64,000 nt of DNA from AC-32 sp963766375 (GCA_963766375.1 CAVXZG010000009.1:21504-85503); one strand, 5' to 3'; counted from the stretch's first letter, positions 34,922 through 43,628 are shown. Notes: a model not told the origin generated them from the sequence alone. Translations and numbers: made by a program.

Positions 34922-35841
34922 GGGCTCACCACAAGCAGCGCGCGCGAGACGTGGCCGTTCGCGGCGACGACGAGGTGGTAGGTGCCGGGTGCCCCTGCGC
35001 GCAGGATCAGGAGCGCGCTGCTTCCTGACGCCCCCGCGCGAGCCGAGGTGCCAGCTGTAACGCTTGGCGTCGGTGTCGACCCGGAAGCCGAAGCGCGCTC
35101 CCGTGTGCACCCGCAGCACGTGCGGCCCCACCTCGATGTAGCGCACCCGCACGACCACGGCGCGGGTTGGATTCGAGAGGTTTCCTGCCGCGTCGATCGC
35201 CCGCAACCGAAGCCGGTGGAGCCCCGGCCGAAGACCGCGCGCAGCCTGGCCGCCCCAGTCGAGCTTCCCCGCCCTGACGAGGCGGTTGACCGTCGTCTTC
35301 CGGTCGCCGTCCACGTAGAGGATCGCCTGCGCCTTCTCGTTCGTCAGATAATGGATGCGCACGGTCTCGTGCCGGAAGTCTCCGTCGGGCGAGAACACGA
35401 GCGGCTTGACGGAGACGAGCTTGATCAGGGGCGGAGTCGCGTCCATCCGGATCGAGTTCGGCAGGGCGATCGTCCGGCGCTCGCGCGCCAGGTGGACGCG
35501 CGGCTTGTAGGTGCCATCGGGGACAACATGCCCGCCGGTCGTCGCGTCCGTTCCAGATGAACTGCTGTGTCCCGCGACGGGCCGGCCGCGAGCGGGCCAG
35601 CGTTCGGATCACGTCGCCGTTCCCGTTGACGATCTGGACGGTGAGGCGGTCCTGCTTGCGCAGCAGAAAGCTGATCGGGGCCGTCGCGAACCCCGTCCAC
35701 AGAGTCAGGCGCGACGACCTTTGCGACCTGGGTGTCGGTGATCGGGCTTTTCTCGAGCTTCAGGCCCTCGGTGACCGCGAAGGCCGCGGCCGTGCAGCCG
35801 AGGAGGGCCAGCACGACAAGCATCGGCAGAACACGCGCCAC
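34918..35841 (-). pseudogene. Secreted Ig-like (FlgD-type) protein, at least three frameshifts
   Basis: GTG 35841 begins a signal sequence MLVVLALLGCTAAAFAV followed by TEGLKLEKSPITDTQVAKVV; a shift near 35700 leads to DRLTVQIVNGNGDVIRTLARS and RRGTQQFIWNGRDD (FlgD-like Ig: outward strand then W-N-G-R), a second near 35545 to PSIRMDATPPLIKLVSVKPL-type sequence with LVFSPDGDFRHETVRI and LRAIDAAGNLSNPTRAVVV, and a third in the GGGGG run near 35035 to ASGSSALLILRAGAPGTYHL and ...LLVVSP. The last shift is fixed by adding one G, as expected for a homopolymer undercall. Stop overlaps the Wzy start (GTGA). Likely a cell-surface accessory of the glycan system. Confidence 0.72.
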
Positions 35842-35857
35842 GGGGTGGCGAGTGTAG

Positions 35858-36751
35858 TCAGAACGGTTTGGTTGCGGTCTCAGCGGGCGGCCGCCGGTCG
35901 AGCCGCCGGACGAAGCCCCAGACGGCGAAGGCGATCGCCGCAACGATCGCGCCGGTCGCGATCACCCAGTCCGCGCCGGCGAAGTCGATCAGCTTGATCC
36001 CGCTCAGCATCAGCACCGCCGCGAGCCCGAGCCGCAGCGCGCGCTCGGGCACCTTGAGCGTGAACTGGCTCGTCAGCAGCACTCCGGGGATCGAGCCGGT
36101 GAGCAGCCAGAACATCGTGTGCAGGTCGACGTTGCCTGCGACGAGGTGGCCGAAGCCGGCGACCCAGAGCAGCAGTGCCGCGTGGAAGATGTCGGTGCCG
36201 ACGATCTTGGCGACCGTGAGCGGGAAGACGAGCACCATGATCAGGCCGAAGAAGGTGCCGCTGCCGACCGAGGTCAGGCCGACCACGAAGCCGCAGGTCG
36301 CTCCCAGCGCGACGGCGATCACCCGGTCGCGGCGCTGGAGCAGAAACGGCGCGTCGTCCGGCTGCATCCCGCCACGGATGAACGTCTTGGCCACGAGCCC
36401 GATCCCGCCGATCACCAGAGCGACCCCGACCGCGTAGGCCTCGATCGACTCGGCGGAGCCGTAGTGGTGGCTGAGCCAGGTCGCCACCGCCACGCCCAGC
36501 AGCGACATCGGCCCCGAGCCGAGGAACATCCAGAGCACCAGGTGCCCGTGCACGGTCCCGAGCTTCCGGTGCCGAACGGCGCCAAAGCTCTTGAAGATCG
36601 CGCCGTGGAGGATGTCGGTGCCGACCGCGAGAGTCGGCTTGAAGCCGAAGAAGATGACCAGGATCGGCGTCAGCAGCGAGCCGCCGCCCATCCCGGTCAT
36701 CCCGACGAGGGCTCCGATCAGGAACCCGCTGAGCGTGAACTGCCAGGTCAT
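35858..36751 (-). CDS. TauE/SafE-family sulfite/sulfate-type transporter
   Basis: A 297-residue permease with eight helices and the duplicated motif of the TauE/SafE family: IGALVGMTGMGGGSLLTPILV in the first half and GFVVGLTSVGSGTFFGLIMV in the second, plus AVGTDILHGAIFKSFGA. Family members move sulfite, sulfoacetate or sulfate-like anions. It is the last gene of the sulfur operon, 9 nt behind the APS kinase-sulfurylase gene, which supports sulfur anion transport: uptake of sulfate or export of sulfite or a sulfonate. Confidence 0.88.
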   Translation of the reverse strand: MTWQFTLSGFLIGALVGMTGMGGGSLLTPILVIFFGFKPTLAVGTDILHGAIFKSFGAVRHRKLGTVHGHLVLWMFLGSGPMSLLGVAVATWLSHHYGSAESIEAYAVGVALVIGGIGLVAKTFIRGGMQPDDAPFLLQRRDRVIAVALGATCGFVVGLTSVGSGTFFGLIMVLVFPLTVAKIVGTDIFHAALLLWVAGFGHLVAGNVDLHTMFWLLTGSIPGVLLTSQFTLKVPERALRLGLAAVLMLSGIKLIDFAGADWVIATGAIVAAIAFAVWGFVRRLDRRPPAETATKPF

Positions 36752-36760
36752 TCTTGCGAC

Positions 36761-38491
36761 CTAGCGGTAAGCCTGGATCAGCACCTCTGCAACTTCGGGC
36801 CGCGTGAACTCGACCGGCGGCAGCTCGCCGTTGGCCAGCAGCTCGCGCACCTTCGTGCCCGAGAGGAAGACGTGGTCGTCGCCTCCGTGCGGGCACGTCT
36901 TCGGCGTCGCCATCGAGCCGCAGACGCGGCAGTAGAAGGCGTGCTCGAAGAACATCGGCTCGATCCCGAGCTCGTGCGGCTCGAACTCGTCGAAGATCAG
37001 CTGCGCGTCGTAGGTGCCGTAGTAGTCGCCGACGCCCGCGTGGTCGCGCCCGACGATGAAGTGCGAGCAGCCGTAGTTCTTGCGGCAGATCGCGTGCCAG
37101 ATCGCCTCGCGCGGCCCGGCGTAGCGCATCGCCGCCGGGAAGGCGGCCACGAGCACGCGCTCGGCGGGGTAGTACTTGTCCACGAGGATCCGGTAGCAGT
37201 CGACCCGAGTCGCGGCTGGGACGTCATCCGACTTCGTGTCGCCCACCAGTGGGTGGATCAGCAGTCCGTCCACGGTCTCGAGCGCGACCTTGGTGAGGTA
37301 CTCGTGCGCCCGGTGGATCGGGTTGCGCGTCTGGAAGCCGACGACCCGGCGCCAGCCCCGCTCCGCGAAGGTCGCGCGCGTCTCGGCGGGATCAATTGCG
37401 ATCTCCGGGAATGACGGCTCCGCGCGCTCGAAGACGGTCACGCGGCCGGCGAGGTAGAGCGCCTTCTGCTGATAGAGCCGGGCCACGCCAGGGTGGTCGT
37501 CGTCGATCGTGCGGAAGCAATGCTCCGCTTCGCGCTCCTTGTCGTACTCGTACGCCTCGTCCACCTCGAGCATGGCCACCGGTGTGCCGGCCTCGTCGGT
37601 GAGGACGACCTGCTCCCCGTCCGGAGCACGATCGACGGCCAGGCAGACGGGCAGCGCCCAGGGCAGGCCGCGGGCAAGCCGCATGTCCTCGACCACTCGC
37701 TCGTAGTCGTGCCGGTTCATGAACCCCTCGAGCGGCGAGAGCGCGCCGCTCGCGATCATGTCGAGGTCGGAGAGCTCGCGTGAGGTGAGCGGGATCTGCT
37801 CGAGCCGCTCGATGCCGTCGGGACGCGGGCCTGTCCGGTCGACGAGCTTGCCGCCGTGCGGCTCGATCAGCTGCGTGGTCTCGGCCACTGTCATGCAGTC
37901 ACCCCGCTCGGGATCAGGCTCGAGCTCCTCGAGCTTCGCCACGACCAGCGCCGCGCTCTCCTCCGGCTCGTGCTGCTCGGTGTCGATCACGAGCTCCGGA
38001 TTCGACGGCTCCTCGTAGGGGTCGGAGACCCCGGTGAACTCCTTGATCTCGCCCTTGAACGCCTTTTCGTAGAGGCCCTTCACGTCGCGCTTGGCGCACT
38101 CGTCGACCGAGGTCTTGACGTAGATCTCAACGAACGTGCCGACCTCGTCGATCCGCTCGCGCGCCTCTTGCCGCGTCGCCTCGTAGGGGGAGATCGTGGC
38201 CGCGATCACGGCGCCGCCCTGGCGGGTGAGCCGCGACGCGACCCAGCCCACGCGCTCGATATGAGTGTCGCGGTCCTCCTTCGAGAAACCGAGGCCCTTC
38301 GAAAGATGTGTGCGCACGGTGTCGCCGTCGAGGTACTCGACGACGAGCCCGCGCCGGTCGAGCTCAGGGCCGACGAGGTGCGCGATCGTGGTCTTGCCCG
38401 AGCCCGAGAGCCCGGTGAACCAAAGCGTGAAGCCGCCGGGCCGGACGTGAGTGGTCTCCGGGTGCTCGGCGGCGTAGATGTGGTCGCTCAT
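36761..38491 (-). CDS. APS kinase-ATP sulfurylase fusion (kinase domain first)
   Basis: A 576-residue bifunctional enzyme. Residues ~15-190 are APS kinase: GFTLWFTGLSGSGKTTIAHLV (P-loop), EYLDGDTVRTHLSKGLGFSKEDR and RDVKGLYEKAFKGEI. Residues ~200-576 are ATP sulfurylase: GFQTRNPIHRAHEYLTK (the two histidines of the HxxH motif), HPLVGDTKSDDVPA, IVGRDHAGVGDYYG and a Cys cluster CRVCGSMATPKTCPHG. ATP + sulfate gives APS, then PAPS. Kinase-first order is that of animal PAPS synthases; bacterial fusions more often put the sulfurylase first. ATG 38491 overlaps the CysH stop (ATGA) and has AGGAGG upstream. Confidence 0.93.
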   Translation of the reverse strand: MSDHIYAAEHPETTHVRPGGFTLWFTGLSGSGKTTIAHLVGPELDRRGLVVEYLDGDTVRTHLSKGLGFSKEDRDTHIERVGWVASRLTRQGGAVIAATISPYEATRQEARERIDEVGTFVEIYVKTSVDECAKRDVKGLYEKAFKGEIKEFTGVSDPYEEPSNPELVIDTEQHEPEESAALVVAKLEELEPDPERGDCMTVAETTQLIEPHGGKLVDRTGPRPDGIERLEQIPLTSRELSDLDMIASGALSPLEGFMNRHDYERVVEDMRLARGLPWALPVCLAVDRAPDGEQVVLTDEAGTPVAMLEVDEAYEYDKEREAEHCFRTIDDDHPGVARLYQQKALYLAGRVTVFERAEPSFPEIAIDPAETRATFAERGWRRVVGFQTRNPIHRAHEYLTKVALETVDGLLIHPLVGDTKSDDVPAATRVDCYRILVDKYYPAERVLVAAFPAAMRYAGPREAIWHAICRKNYGCSHFIVGRDHAGVGDYYGTYDAQLIFDEFEPHELGIEPMFFEHAFYCRVCGSMATPKTCPHGGDDHVFLSGTKVRELLANGELPPVEFTRPEVAEVLIQAYR

Positions 38492-39147
38492 GTGCCTCCT
38501 AGTGGGGTTTCGACGTGAATGCCGCACTCGAGCTTGTCGGAGCCCGCCCAGCGGCCGGCCCGCTCCTCTTCCTCGGGGTTCGTCGGCCGGGTGCAGGGAA
38601 TGCAGCCGATCGAGCGGAAGCCCACGTCGTGGAGCGGGTTGTAGGGAATCTCGTTGACGGTGATGTAGGCCCAGACCCGCTTCTCGTCCCAGTCGGCGAG
38701 CGGGTGCAGCTTCCAGACGCCGTAGCGCTCGGACCACTGCACCTTCGGCGTGGTCGCGCGGCTCGGCGACTGGTCGCGGCGGATCCCCGAGATCCAGGCG
38801 CCGTACGGCTCGAGCGCCTCCAGCAGCGGCTCGACCTTGCGGATGTGGCAACAGCGGTCGGGGTCGGTCTCCCAGAGGTTCGGGCCCTCCGCGCGGTGCT
38901 GCTCGGCGACGGTGATCACCTTGGGCGGCGGCTGCAGGCTCAAGCCGTAGCGCTCGACGAGGCGGTCGCGGGTCTCGTAGCTCTCCCGGAAGAAGAGGTG
39001 CGTGTCGAGCTCGATGATCGGCAGGTCGAGGCCGAGCTCGGAGACCATGTGCACGAGCGCCGACGACTGCTTCTGCCAGGAACAGGTGAGGCAGAGGCGG
39101 TCGCCGAACTCCTCGTACGCCCAGCGCAGGACGTCCTCCGCGCTCAT
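38488..39147 (-). CDS. cysH: Assimilatory APS reductase (CysH family)
   Basis: A 219-residue adenosine-phosphosulfate reductase: CSWQKQSSALVHMVSE (the PP-loop region), IIELDTHLFF and ETRDRLVERYG. The [4Fe-4S] cluster cysteines are present as CCHIRK and GCIPCTRP, and the catalytic Cys as ECGIH at the C terminus; possession of the CC...CxxC set marks the APS-reducing rather than the PAPS-reducing type. It reduces APS to sulfite with thioredoxin. Neighbours on both sides are sulfur genes, and the stop overlaps the next start. Note that the downstream fusion also makes PAPS, so APS is shared between reduction and sulfation. Confidence 0.95.
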   Translation of the reverse strand: MSAEDVLRWAYEEFGDRLCLTCSWQKQSSALVHMVSELGLDLPIIELDTHLFFRESYETRDRLVERYGLSLQPPPKVITVAEQHRAEGPNLWETDPDRCCHIRKVEPLLEALEPYGAWISGIRRDQSPSRATTPKVQWSERYGVWKLHPLADWDEKRVWAYITVNEIPYNPLHDVGFRSIGCIPCTRPTNPEEEERAGRWAGSDKLECGIHVETPLGGT

Positions 39148-39163
39148 CGCCTCGAAGTCGAGC

Positions 39164-39925
39164 TCAGGCAGGGGCGGGGCGCTCGTCAGAGAGCAGCACC
39201 TCCTTCAGCGTGTCGGCGCGGAGCCCTAGGCGCAGCGTCTCGAGCGGGATGACCTCGTCGGGCGGGATGTTGCCGAGGTTCACGGCCGGGCCGAACTGCT
39301 TCACGAACCAGGCCTGCGAGCCCTTCGACGGCGCCTCGAAGATCAGGTCGGCGACGTCCACCTCGTGCGCGATCTCGTCCACCAGTCCGGTGCGCATCTC
39401 GCCGGTCGGGCGGTAGATCCCGGCGGTGCCGCCCTCGCGGCCCTCGGTGATCACCTTCCAGGCGCCAGCCTCGAGCTCGCCCTTGATCCACTCGACCCAC
39501 TGGTACGGCGCGAACACCGCCTCGGCGTCCTTGGATCCGACCTCGGAGAGGACGGTGAAGTCGCGCGCGAAGTCGGCGATCAGCTCGAGCTTGCGCTCGC
39601 GCGGCAGGTCGATCACGCCGTCCGAGATCTCGACGTGCGTGAGGCCGAGCTCGCCGAGCCAGCGCTTGTACTCGTCGAGCTTGTCCTGGGCGTAGACGAC
39701 CTCGAAGAAGGTGCCGCCGATCACGACGGGCTTCTCGCGCAGGATCTCGAGCTTCCGCTGCAAGTTGGGGGTGACATACGCCGTCCCCCAGCCCAGCTTG
39801 ACGATGTCGATGTAGTCGCCGCTCGTCTCGAGCACGTCCTCCCACGCATGGGGCCCCAGGCCCTTGTCGATCACGTGGGTCAGGCCGCCGTCGCGGCGTA
39901 GGTCGAGGAAATCAGAGCCGGGCAA
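39164..39925 (-). CDS. comA: Phosphosulfolactate synthase (ComA family)
   Basis: A 253-residue protein of the ComA TIM-barrel family, which joins sulfite to phosphoenolpyruvate to give (R)-phosphosulfolactate. Family features: GLTHVIDKGLGPHAWEDVLE, GDYIDIVKLGWGTAYVTPN, VVIGGTFFEVVYAQDKLDEY, HVEISDGVIDLP, SEVGSKDAEA and LIFEAPSKGSQAWFVKQFG. The start is set at TTG 39925, inside the end of the fumarase beta gene (14-nt overlap), since a GTG further in would remove the conserved N terminus. Position directly upstream of APS reductase, the sulfite source, fits the reaction. No ComB phosphatase or ComC is in the window. Confidence 0.9.
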   Translation of the reverse strand: MPGSDFLDLRRDGGLTHVIDKGLGPHAWEDVLETSGDYIDIVKLGWGTAYVTPNLQRKLEILREKPVVIGGTFFEVVYAQDKLDEYKRWLGELGLTHVEISDGVIDLPRERKLELIADFARDFTVLSEVGSKDAEAVFAPYQWVEWIKGELEAGAWKVITEGREGGTAGIYRPTGEMRTGLVDEIAHEVDVADLIFEAPSKGSQAWFVKQFGPAVNLGNIPPDEVIPLETLRLGLRADTLKEVLLSDERPAPA

Positions 39926-40499
39926 AGAGCTCCTCCAGTTTCTTGGTCGCGGCGGTCTGGACGTCGTGGTAGAGCGAGTTGCCGTGGGCGTCGATACCGA
40001 CCGTGAGCGGGCCGAAGTCCTTGACGCGGAACTTCCAGAGACACTCGGGCATGAGCTCCTCCCAGGCGACCTCCTCGATCTCCTCGATCTGCGTCGTCTC
40101 GAGCGCGGCCGCGCCGCCGACGATCGCGAAGTAGACCATCCCGAGGCGCTGCATCGGCTCGATCGCCACATCGGGGAAGCCGCCCTTGCCGCAGATCGCG
40201 CGCACGCCGTACTGGGTGCCGAGCGGCTCGGTGAAGCGCACCATGCGAGCGCTCGTCGTGGTGCCGATGCAGACCGGCTCGTACTTGCCGCTGTCCAGCT
40301 TGCGCACGCCCGGCGCGGTGTGGAGCAGGAACGCGCCCTTGAGGTCCATCGGCGGCTCGACCCCCTCGTCGAAGATCCGCATCTGCGTGCGGTCGCGGAT
40401 GCCGATGATGTGGCCCTGGACGACGACCTCGTCGCCCGCGCGAAGCTTGAGGATCTCGGCCTCGTCGGTGATCGGGAAGGTGACCTCGTGCGTCGCCAT
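39912..40499 (-). CDS. Class I fumarate hydratase / tartrate dehydratase beta subunit
   Basis: A 195-residue protein matching the C-terminal (beta) half of iron-sulfur hydro-lyases: LRAGDEVVVQGHIIGIRDRTQMRI, GAFLLHTAPGVRK, CIGTTTSARMVRFTEP, AICGKGGF and FAIVGGAAALETTQIEEIEEVAW. With the alpha subunit upstream it forms a two-subunit [4Fe-4S] enzyme that reversibly hydrates fumarate, or a related dicarboxylate. ATG 40499 follows the alpha stop by 5 nt, and its stop overlaps ComA. Placement inside a sulfur operon is unusual for a TCA enzyme. Confidence 0.92.
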   Translation of the reverse strand: MATHEVTFPITDEAEILKLRAGDEVVVQGHIIGIRDRTQMRIFDEGVEPPMDLKGAFLLHTAPGVRKLDSGKYEPVCIGTTTSARMVRFTEPLGTQYGVRAICGKGGFPDVAIEPMQRLGMVYFAIVGGAAALETTQIEEIEEVAWEELMPECLWKFRVKDFGPLTVGIDAHGNSLYHDVQTAATKKLEELFARL

Positions 40500-40504
40500 C
40501 GGGA

Positions 40505-41401
40505 CTAAGCCTCCCGGTCGAAGTCGACGGAGCCGTCGGCGCCGATGTGGACGGAGGCGCGCCGCGCGGCCCAGCACTGGTAGTTGACGGCGACCGGGTT
40601 GAGCGTCATGTGCGTGTCGGCGTGCTCGATGTGGCAGTTGAGGACGGTCACGTCGCCGCCGAGCCCCATCGGCCCGATGCCGGTCTCGTTCAGGAGGCCG
40701 TACAGCTCCTCCTCGAGCTTGGCCACGTGCGGGTCGGCGTTGCGCGTGCCGATCGGGCGGGCGATCGCCTCCTTGGCGAGGTACATCGCATAGTCGGCCG
40801 AGCCGCCGATCCCGACGCCCACGATCCCGGGCGGGCACGGCTTGCCGCCGGCGTCCACGATCGAGGAGAGCACGAACTCCTTGATCCCCTTCACGCCGTC
40901 GGCGGGGACGCACATCTTGAGGAAGCTCATGTTCTCGGAGCCCGAGCCCTTCGGGACACACTTGACGTCGAGCCCGTCCCAGTCTGCGATGAACTCCCAG
41001 TGCACGATCGGAAGCCGGTAGCCGGTGTTCGGGCCGGTGTTCTCGCGCGTGATCGTGTGGACGGCGTTCGAGCGCAGCGGGTGCTCGAGAGTCGCCCGCT
41101 CGGTACCGGCCTTGAGCGCCTCGTAGATCTTGGTCGGGTGGAGCGGGAAGTGCTCGCCGACGCGGCAGGTGTAGACCGCGATGCCGGTGTCCTGGCAGAC
41201 GAGGTTGCCGTTGTCGTCGGCCACCTGGACGTTCTTGACGATCGTGTCCAGCACGCGCTTGCCCGGGATCGAGGTCTCGCGGTCGGCCGCGGCGAAGAGC
41301 GCGTCGCGCAGGTCCTGCGGGATGTCCTTCAGCGCCCAGACGTAGAGGTGCGCGGCCGCGTCCTCGACGGTCTGGCGCATGTCGACCGCGACGACACTCA
41401 T
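40505..41401 (-). CDS. Class I fumarate hydratase / tartrate dehydratase alpha subunit
   Basis: A 298-residue iron-sulfur hydro-lyase alpha subunit. Cluster cysteines are expected in NLVCQDTGIAVY, LKMCVPADG and VTVLNCHIEH; other family motifs are RENTGPNTGYRLPIVHWEF and PPGIVGVGIGGSADYAMYLAKEA. ATG 41401 overlaps the stop of the flavoprotein gene (ATGA). Separate alpha and beta genes are typical of archaeal and many actinobacterial class I fumarases. Whether its substrate here is fumarate, tartrate or a sulfonated analogue cannot be read from sequence. Confidence 0.93.
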   Translation of the reverse strand: MSVVAVDMRQTVEDAAAHLYVWALKDIPQDLRDALFAAADRETSIPGKRVLDTIVKNVQVADDNGNLVCQDTGIAVYTCRVGEHFPLHPTKIYEALKAGTERATLEHPLRSNAVHTITRENTGPNTGYRLPIVHWEFIADWDGLDVKCVPKGSGSENMSFLKMCVPADGVKGIKEFVLSSIVDAGGKPCPPGIVGVGIGGSADYAMYLAKEAIARPIGTRNADPHVAKLEEELYGLLNETGIGPMGLGGDVTVLNCHIEHADTHMTLNPVAVNYQCWAARRASVHIGADGSVDFDREA

Positions 41402-42606
41402 GCTGCCGCCCTCTCGGCCGCGGCCGCGCCTGCGCGCCGGCCGAAAACCGTGCACTCGAGCAGCGAGTTGCCCATCATCCGGTTGCGCCCGTGGGTGCCG
41501 CCGGCGATCTCGCCGCAAGCGAAGAGTCCTTCCAGGGTCGTCTCGGCGCGCTCGTCGATCACGAGGCCTCCGTTCTGGTAGTGGAGCACCGGGTAGGTCA
41601 GGATCGGCTCGCGGAGCGGGTCGATCCCGGCGGAACGGTAGCGGCGCAGCATGTACGGGAGCGAGATCTCGGCGTCCTCCTTGGGAATCCGGGTGGTGTC
41701 GAGCAGCACGGCGGGTCGGCCGTCGGGAGTTTCGACGCCGTGGCCCGAGTTGACCTCGTCGAAGATCGCGCGCGAGACCTCGTCGCGAGGACCGAGCGGA
41801 TCGGTGAACTCCTCGCCGGCCGAGTTGAGCAGCGTCGCCCCGTACGCGCGGGTGGTCTCGGGGATCGAGTAGCCCTGCATCGTCGGAGGCCACGCGCCGC
41901 CGTTGGGGTGGTACTGAAGGGCGTCGAGATCGCGACTCTCGGCGCCGAGGTCGAGCGCGATGCGCGTCACCTCGCCGGTCGCGCCCGGGTGGTTCGTCGA
42001 GAGCTCGCCGCGCTCCTCGGCCTCGCGGTAGCAGCGGCCGCCCGCGGCGAGCACGACCGCGCCGGCGTCGATCACGAGCTCCTCGCCGTTCTTGCGCAGA
42101 CAAGTGGCGACCCAGCCGTTGCCCGCCTGCTCGAGCGAGACGAGCGGGCAGTTCGGGAGAGCCTCGCCGCTGGAGGCCTGAAACGTGTCGCGCAGCCCAG
42201 TAGTGATCGCGTGGCCCGTGCGGTCGCCGACCTGGAGCAGGCGTTTGCGGGTAGCTCCGCCGCAACGGGCCAGCCGGTAGCCACCGTTGTCGCGCGTGAA
42301 CTCGACCCCGTGCTCCTCGAGCCAGTGGATCGCGGTCGGCGCCTCGGTGGTCAGCACCTCGACCAGGCCGCGGTCAGCCGTCTCGTGCGAGCTCTGCCAG
42401 ACGTCCTGGGCATGCTGCTCAGGCGAATCGTCGTCGCCGAAGGCAGCCTGGATCCCGCCCTGCGCCTTCGCCGAGTTGCACGACTGGAGGGCGCCCTTGG
42501 TCACGACCCCCACGCGGGCGCCCGCGCGCTCGGCGGAGACTGCGGCAGCGAGCCCGGAGGCCCCGCTCCCGACAACGAGCACGTCGAAGGAAAGCCTTTC
42601 GGACAC
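41398..42606 (-). CDS. FAD-dependent fumarate reductase / aspartate oxidase-like flavoprotein
   Basis: A 402-residue flavoprotein of the SdhA/FrdA/NadB superfamily: FDVLVVGSGASGLAAAVSAERAG (Rossmann), SAKAQGGIQAAFGDDDS, LLQVGDRTGHAITTGLRDTF, LQYHPNGGAW (in place of the usual H-P-T-G) and the C-terminal GLFACGEIAGGTHGRNRMMGNSLLECTVFG. It is shorter than true SdhA (about 580) because the C-terminal helical domain is missing, and there is no iron-sulfur partner gene. It therefore is unlikely to be a respiratory complex. GTG 42606 is first in the seven-gene sulfur operon, suggesting it supplies or consumes a four-carbon or sulfonated acid. Confidence 0.85.
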   Translation of the reverse strand: MSERLSFDVLVVGSGASGLAAAVSAERAGARVGVVTKGALQSCNSAKAQGGIQAAFGDDDSPEQHAQDVWQSSHETADRGLVEVLTTEAPTAIHWLEEHGVEFTRDNGGYRLARCGGATRKRLLQVGDRTGHAITTGLRDTFQASSGEALPNCPLVSLEQAGNGWVATCLRKNGEELVIDAGAVVLAAGGRCYREAEERGELSTNHPGATGEVTRIALDLGAESRDLDALQYHPNGGAWPPTMQGYSIPETTRAYGATLLNSAGEEFTDPLGPRDEVSRAIFDEVNSGHGVETPDGRPAVLLDTTRIPKEDAEISLPYMLRRYRSAGIDPLREPILTYPVLHYQNGGLVIDERAETTLEGLFACGEIAGGTHGRNRMMGNSLLECTVFGRRAGAAAAERAAA

Positions 42607-42623
42607 GATGCCCGCATCGTAGC

Positions 42624-42640
42624 CTAATTTCAGGCATTAG
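42624..42640. promoter_or_regulatory. Palindrome in divergent promoter region
   Basis: CTAAT-TTCAGGC-ATTAG, a 5-bp inverted repeat between the sulfur operon (start 42606, with TACGAT at 42616-42621 on the minus strand) and the methyltransferase gene (TATGCT at 42666-42671). Possible operator controlling one or both. Confidence 0.4.
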
Positions 42641-42680
42641 CTCCCCTTATTCAACGGTGGAGGGCTATGCTCGCCGACCG

Positions 42681-43604
42681 ATGCGATGGCTAGCCAAAGC
42701 GGCGCTGCAGCGCGGCCTGGGGCTCCTGCCCCAGGGAGAGCGGCTGAACTACGTCTTCCAGCGGCACGTGCTCCGCTCGCTGCCCGCAAGCGAGTCGGTC
42801 TTCCGGCGCAAGTTCGCCCGCGCGCTCCAGCATCTGCGGGCCTACGAGGAGCACGGGCCGGGGACGCCTGCGGGAGAGGCGTGCTTCTACGAGTTCGGCG
42901 CCGGCTGGGATCTTGCGATCCCGCTTTCCTATGCCGCGCTGGGCGTCGGGCGGCAGGTGCTCGTGGACATCCGCCCGAGTGTGCGGGTCGAGCTCGTGAA
43001 CGACTCGCTCGCGGCCTTCGACCGGCTCTGGAACGAGCTCGAGGCCGAGGCGGGCCGCGAGCTCCGGCGCCTGGGCGGGCCGATCGGCTCGCCGGAAGAG
43101 CTCGAGGAGCGCTTCGGGATCACCTACCTGGCGCCGCGTGATGCGCGCGCGACCGGCCTTGCGGCGGAGACGATCGACTTCGTGTCCAGCACGGACACCT
43201 GTGAGCACATCCCGGGAGCCGACCTGGCCGAGATCTTCCGCGAGTCGCGGCGCCTGCTGCGCCCGGGCGGGGCGTTCAGCTGCCGGATCGACCTCCAGGA
43301 CCACTACTCGTATTTCGACTCGAGCCTCTCGCGATACAACTTCCTGCGCTTCTCCGACCGCGCCTGGGGTCTCGTGAACTCGCCGCTCCACCACCAGAAC
43401 CGGCTTCGCTCGCCCGACTACCTGCGGCTGGTGCGCGAGGCCGGGTTCGAGGTGGTCGCCGAGCGGCCGTCGGGACCGAGCGAAGAAGGGCTCGAGCAGC
43501 TGCGCTCGCTTCCACTCGCACCGCGCTTCCGCGGGTACACCCCCGAGGAGCTCGGCGTGACGATCCTCTCGTTCGTCGCGCGCCGCCCAACGGTTGAGAG
43601 GTGA
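42681..43604 (+). CDS. SAM-dependent methyltransferase
   Basis: A 307-residue class I methyltransferase. CFYEFGAGWDLAIPLSYAALGVGRQVLVDI corresponds to motif I and the acidic end of beta 2; VSSTDTCEHIPGADLAEIF ... RLLRPGGAFSCRIDLQDH is the motif IV-VI region with the G-G loop. The C terminus (SPDYLRLVREAGFEVV) is a typical cap. Methylation of a sugar or lipid is plausible from the glycan setting. ATG 42681 is chosen over GTG 42657, since a TATGCT -10 box ends 9 nt before it. It is divergent from the sulfur operon. Confidence 0.85.
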   Translation: MRWLAKAALQRGLGLLPQGERLNYVFQRHVLRSLPASESVFRRKFARALQHLRAYEEHGPGTPAGEACFYEFGAGWDLAIPLSYAALGVGRQVLVDIRPSVRVELVNDSLAAFDRLWNELEAEAGRELRRLGGPIGSPEELEERFGITYLAPRDARATGLAAETIDFVSSTDTCEHIPGADLAEIFRESRRLLRPGGAFSCRIDLQDHYSYFDSSLSRYNFLRFSDRAWGLVNSPLHHQNRLRSPDYLRLVREAGFEVVAERPSGPSEEGLEQLRSLPLAPRFRGYTPEELGVTILSFVARRPTVER

Positions 43605-43628
43605 GGGCAAGATGCCGATGACGAGCCC

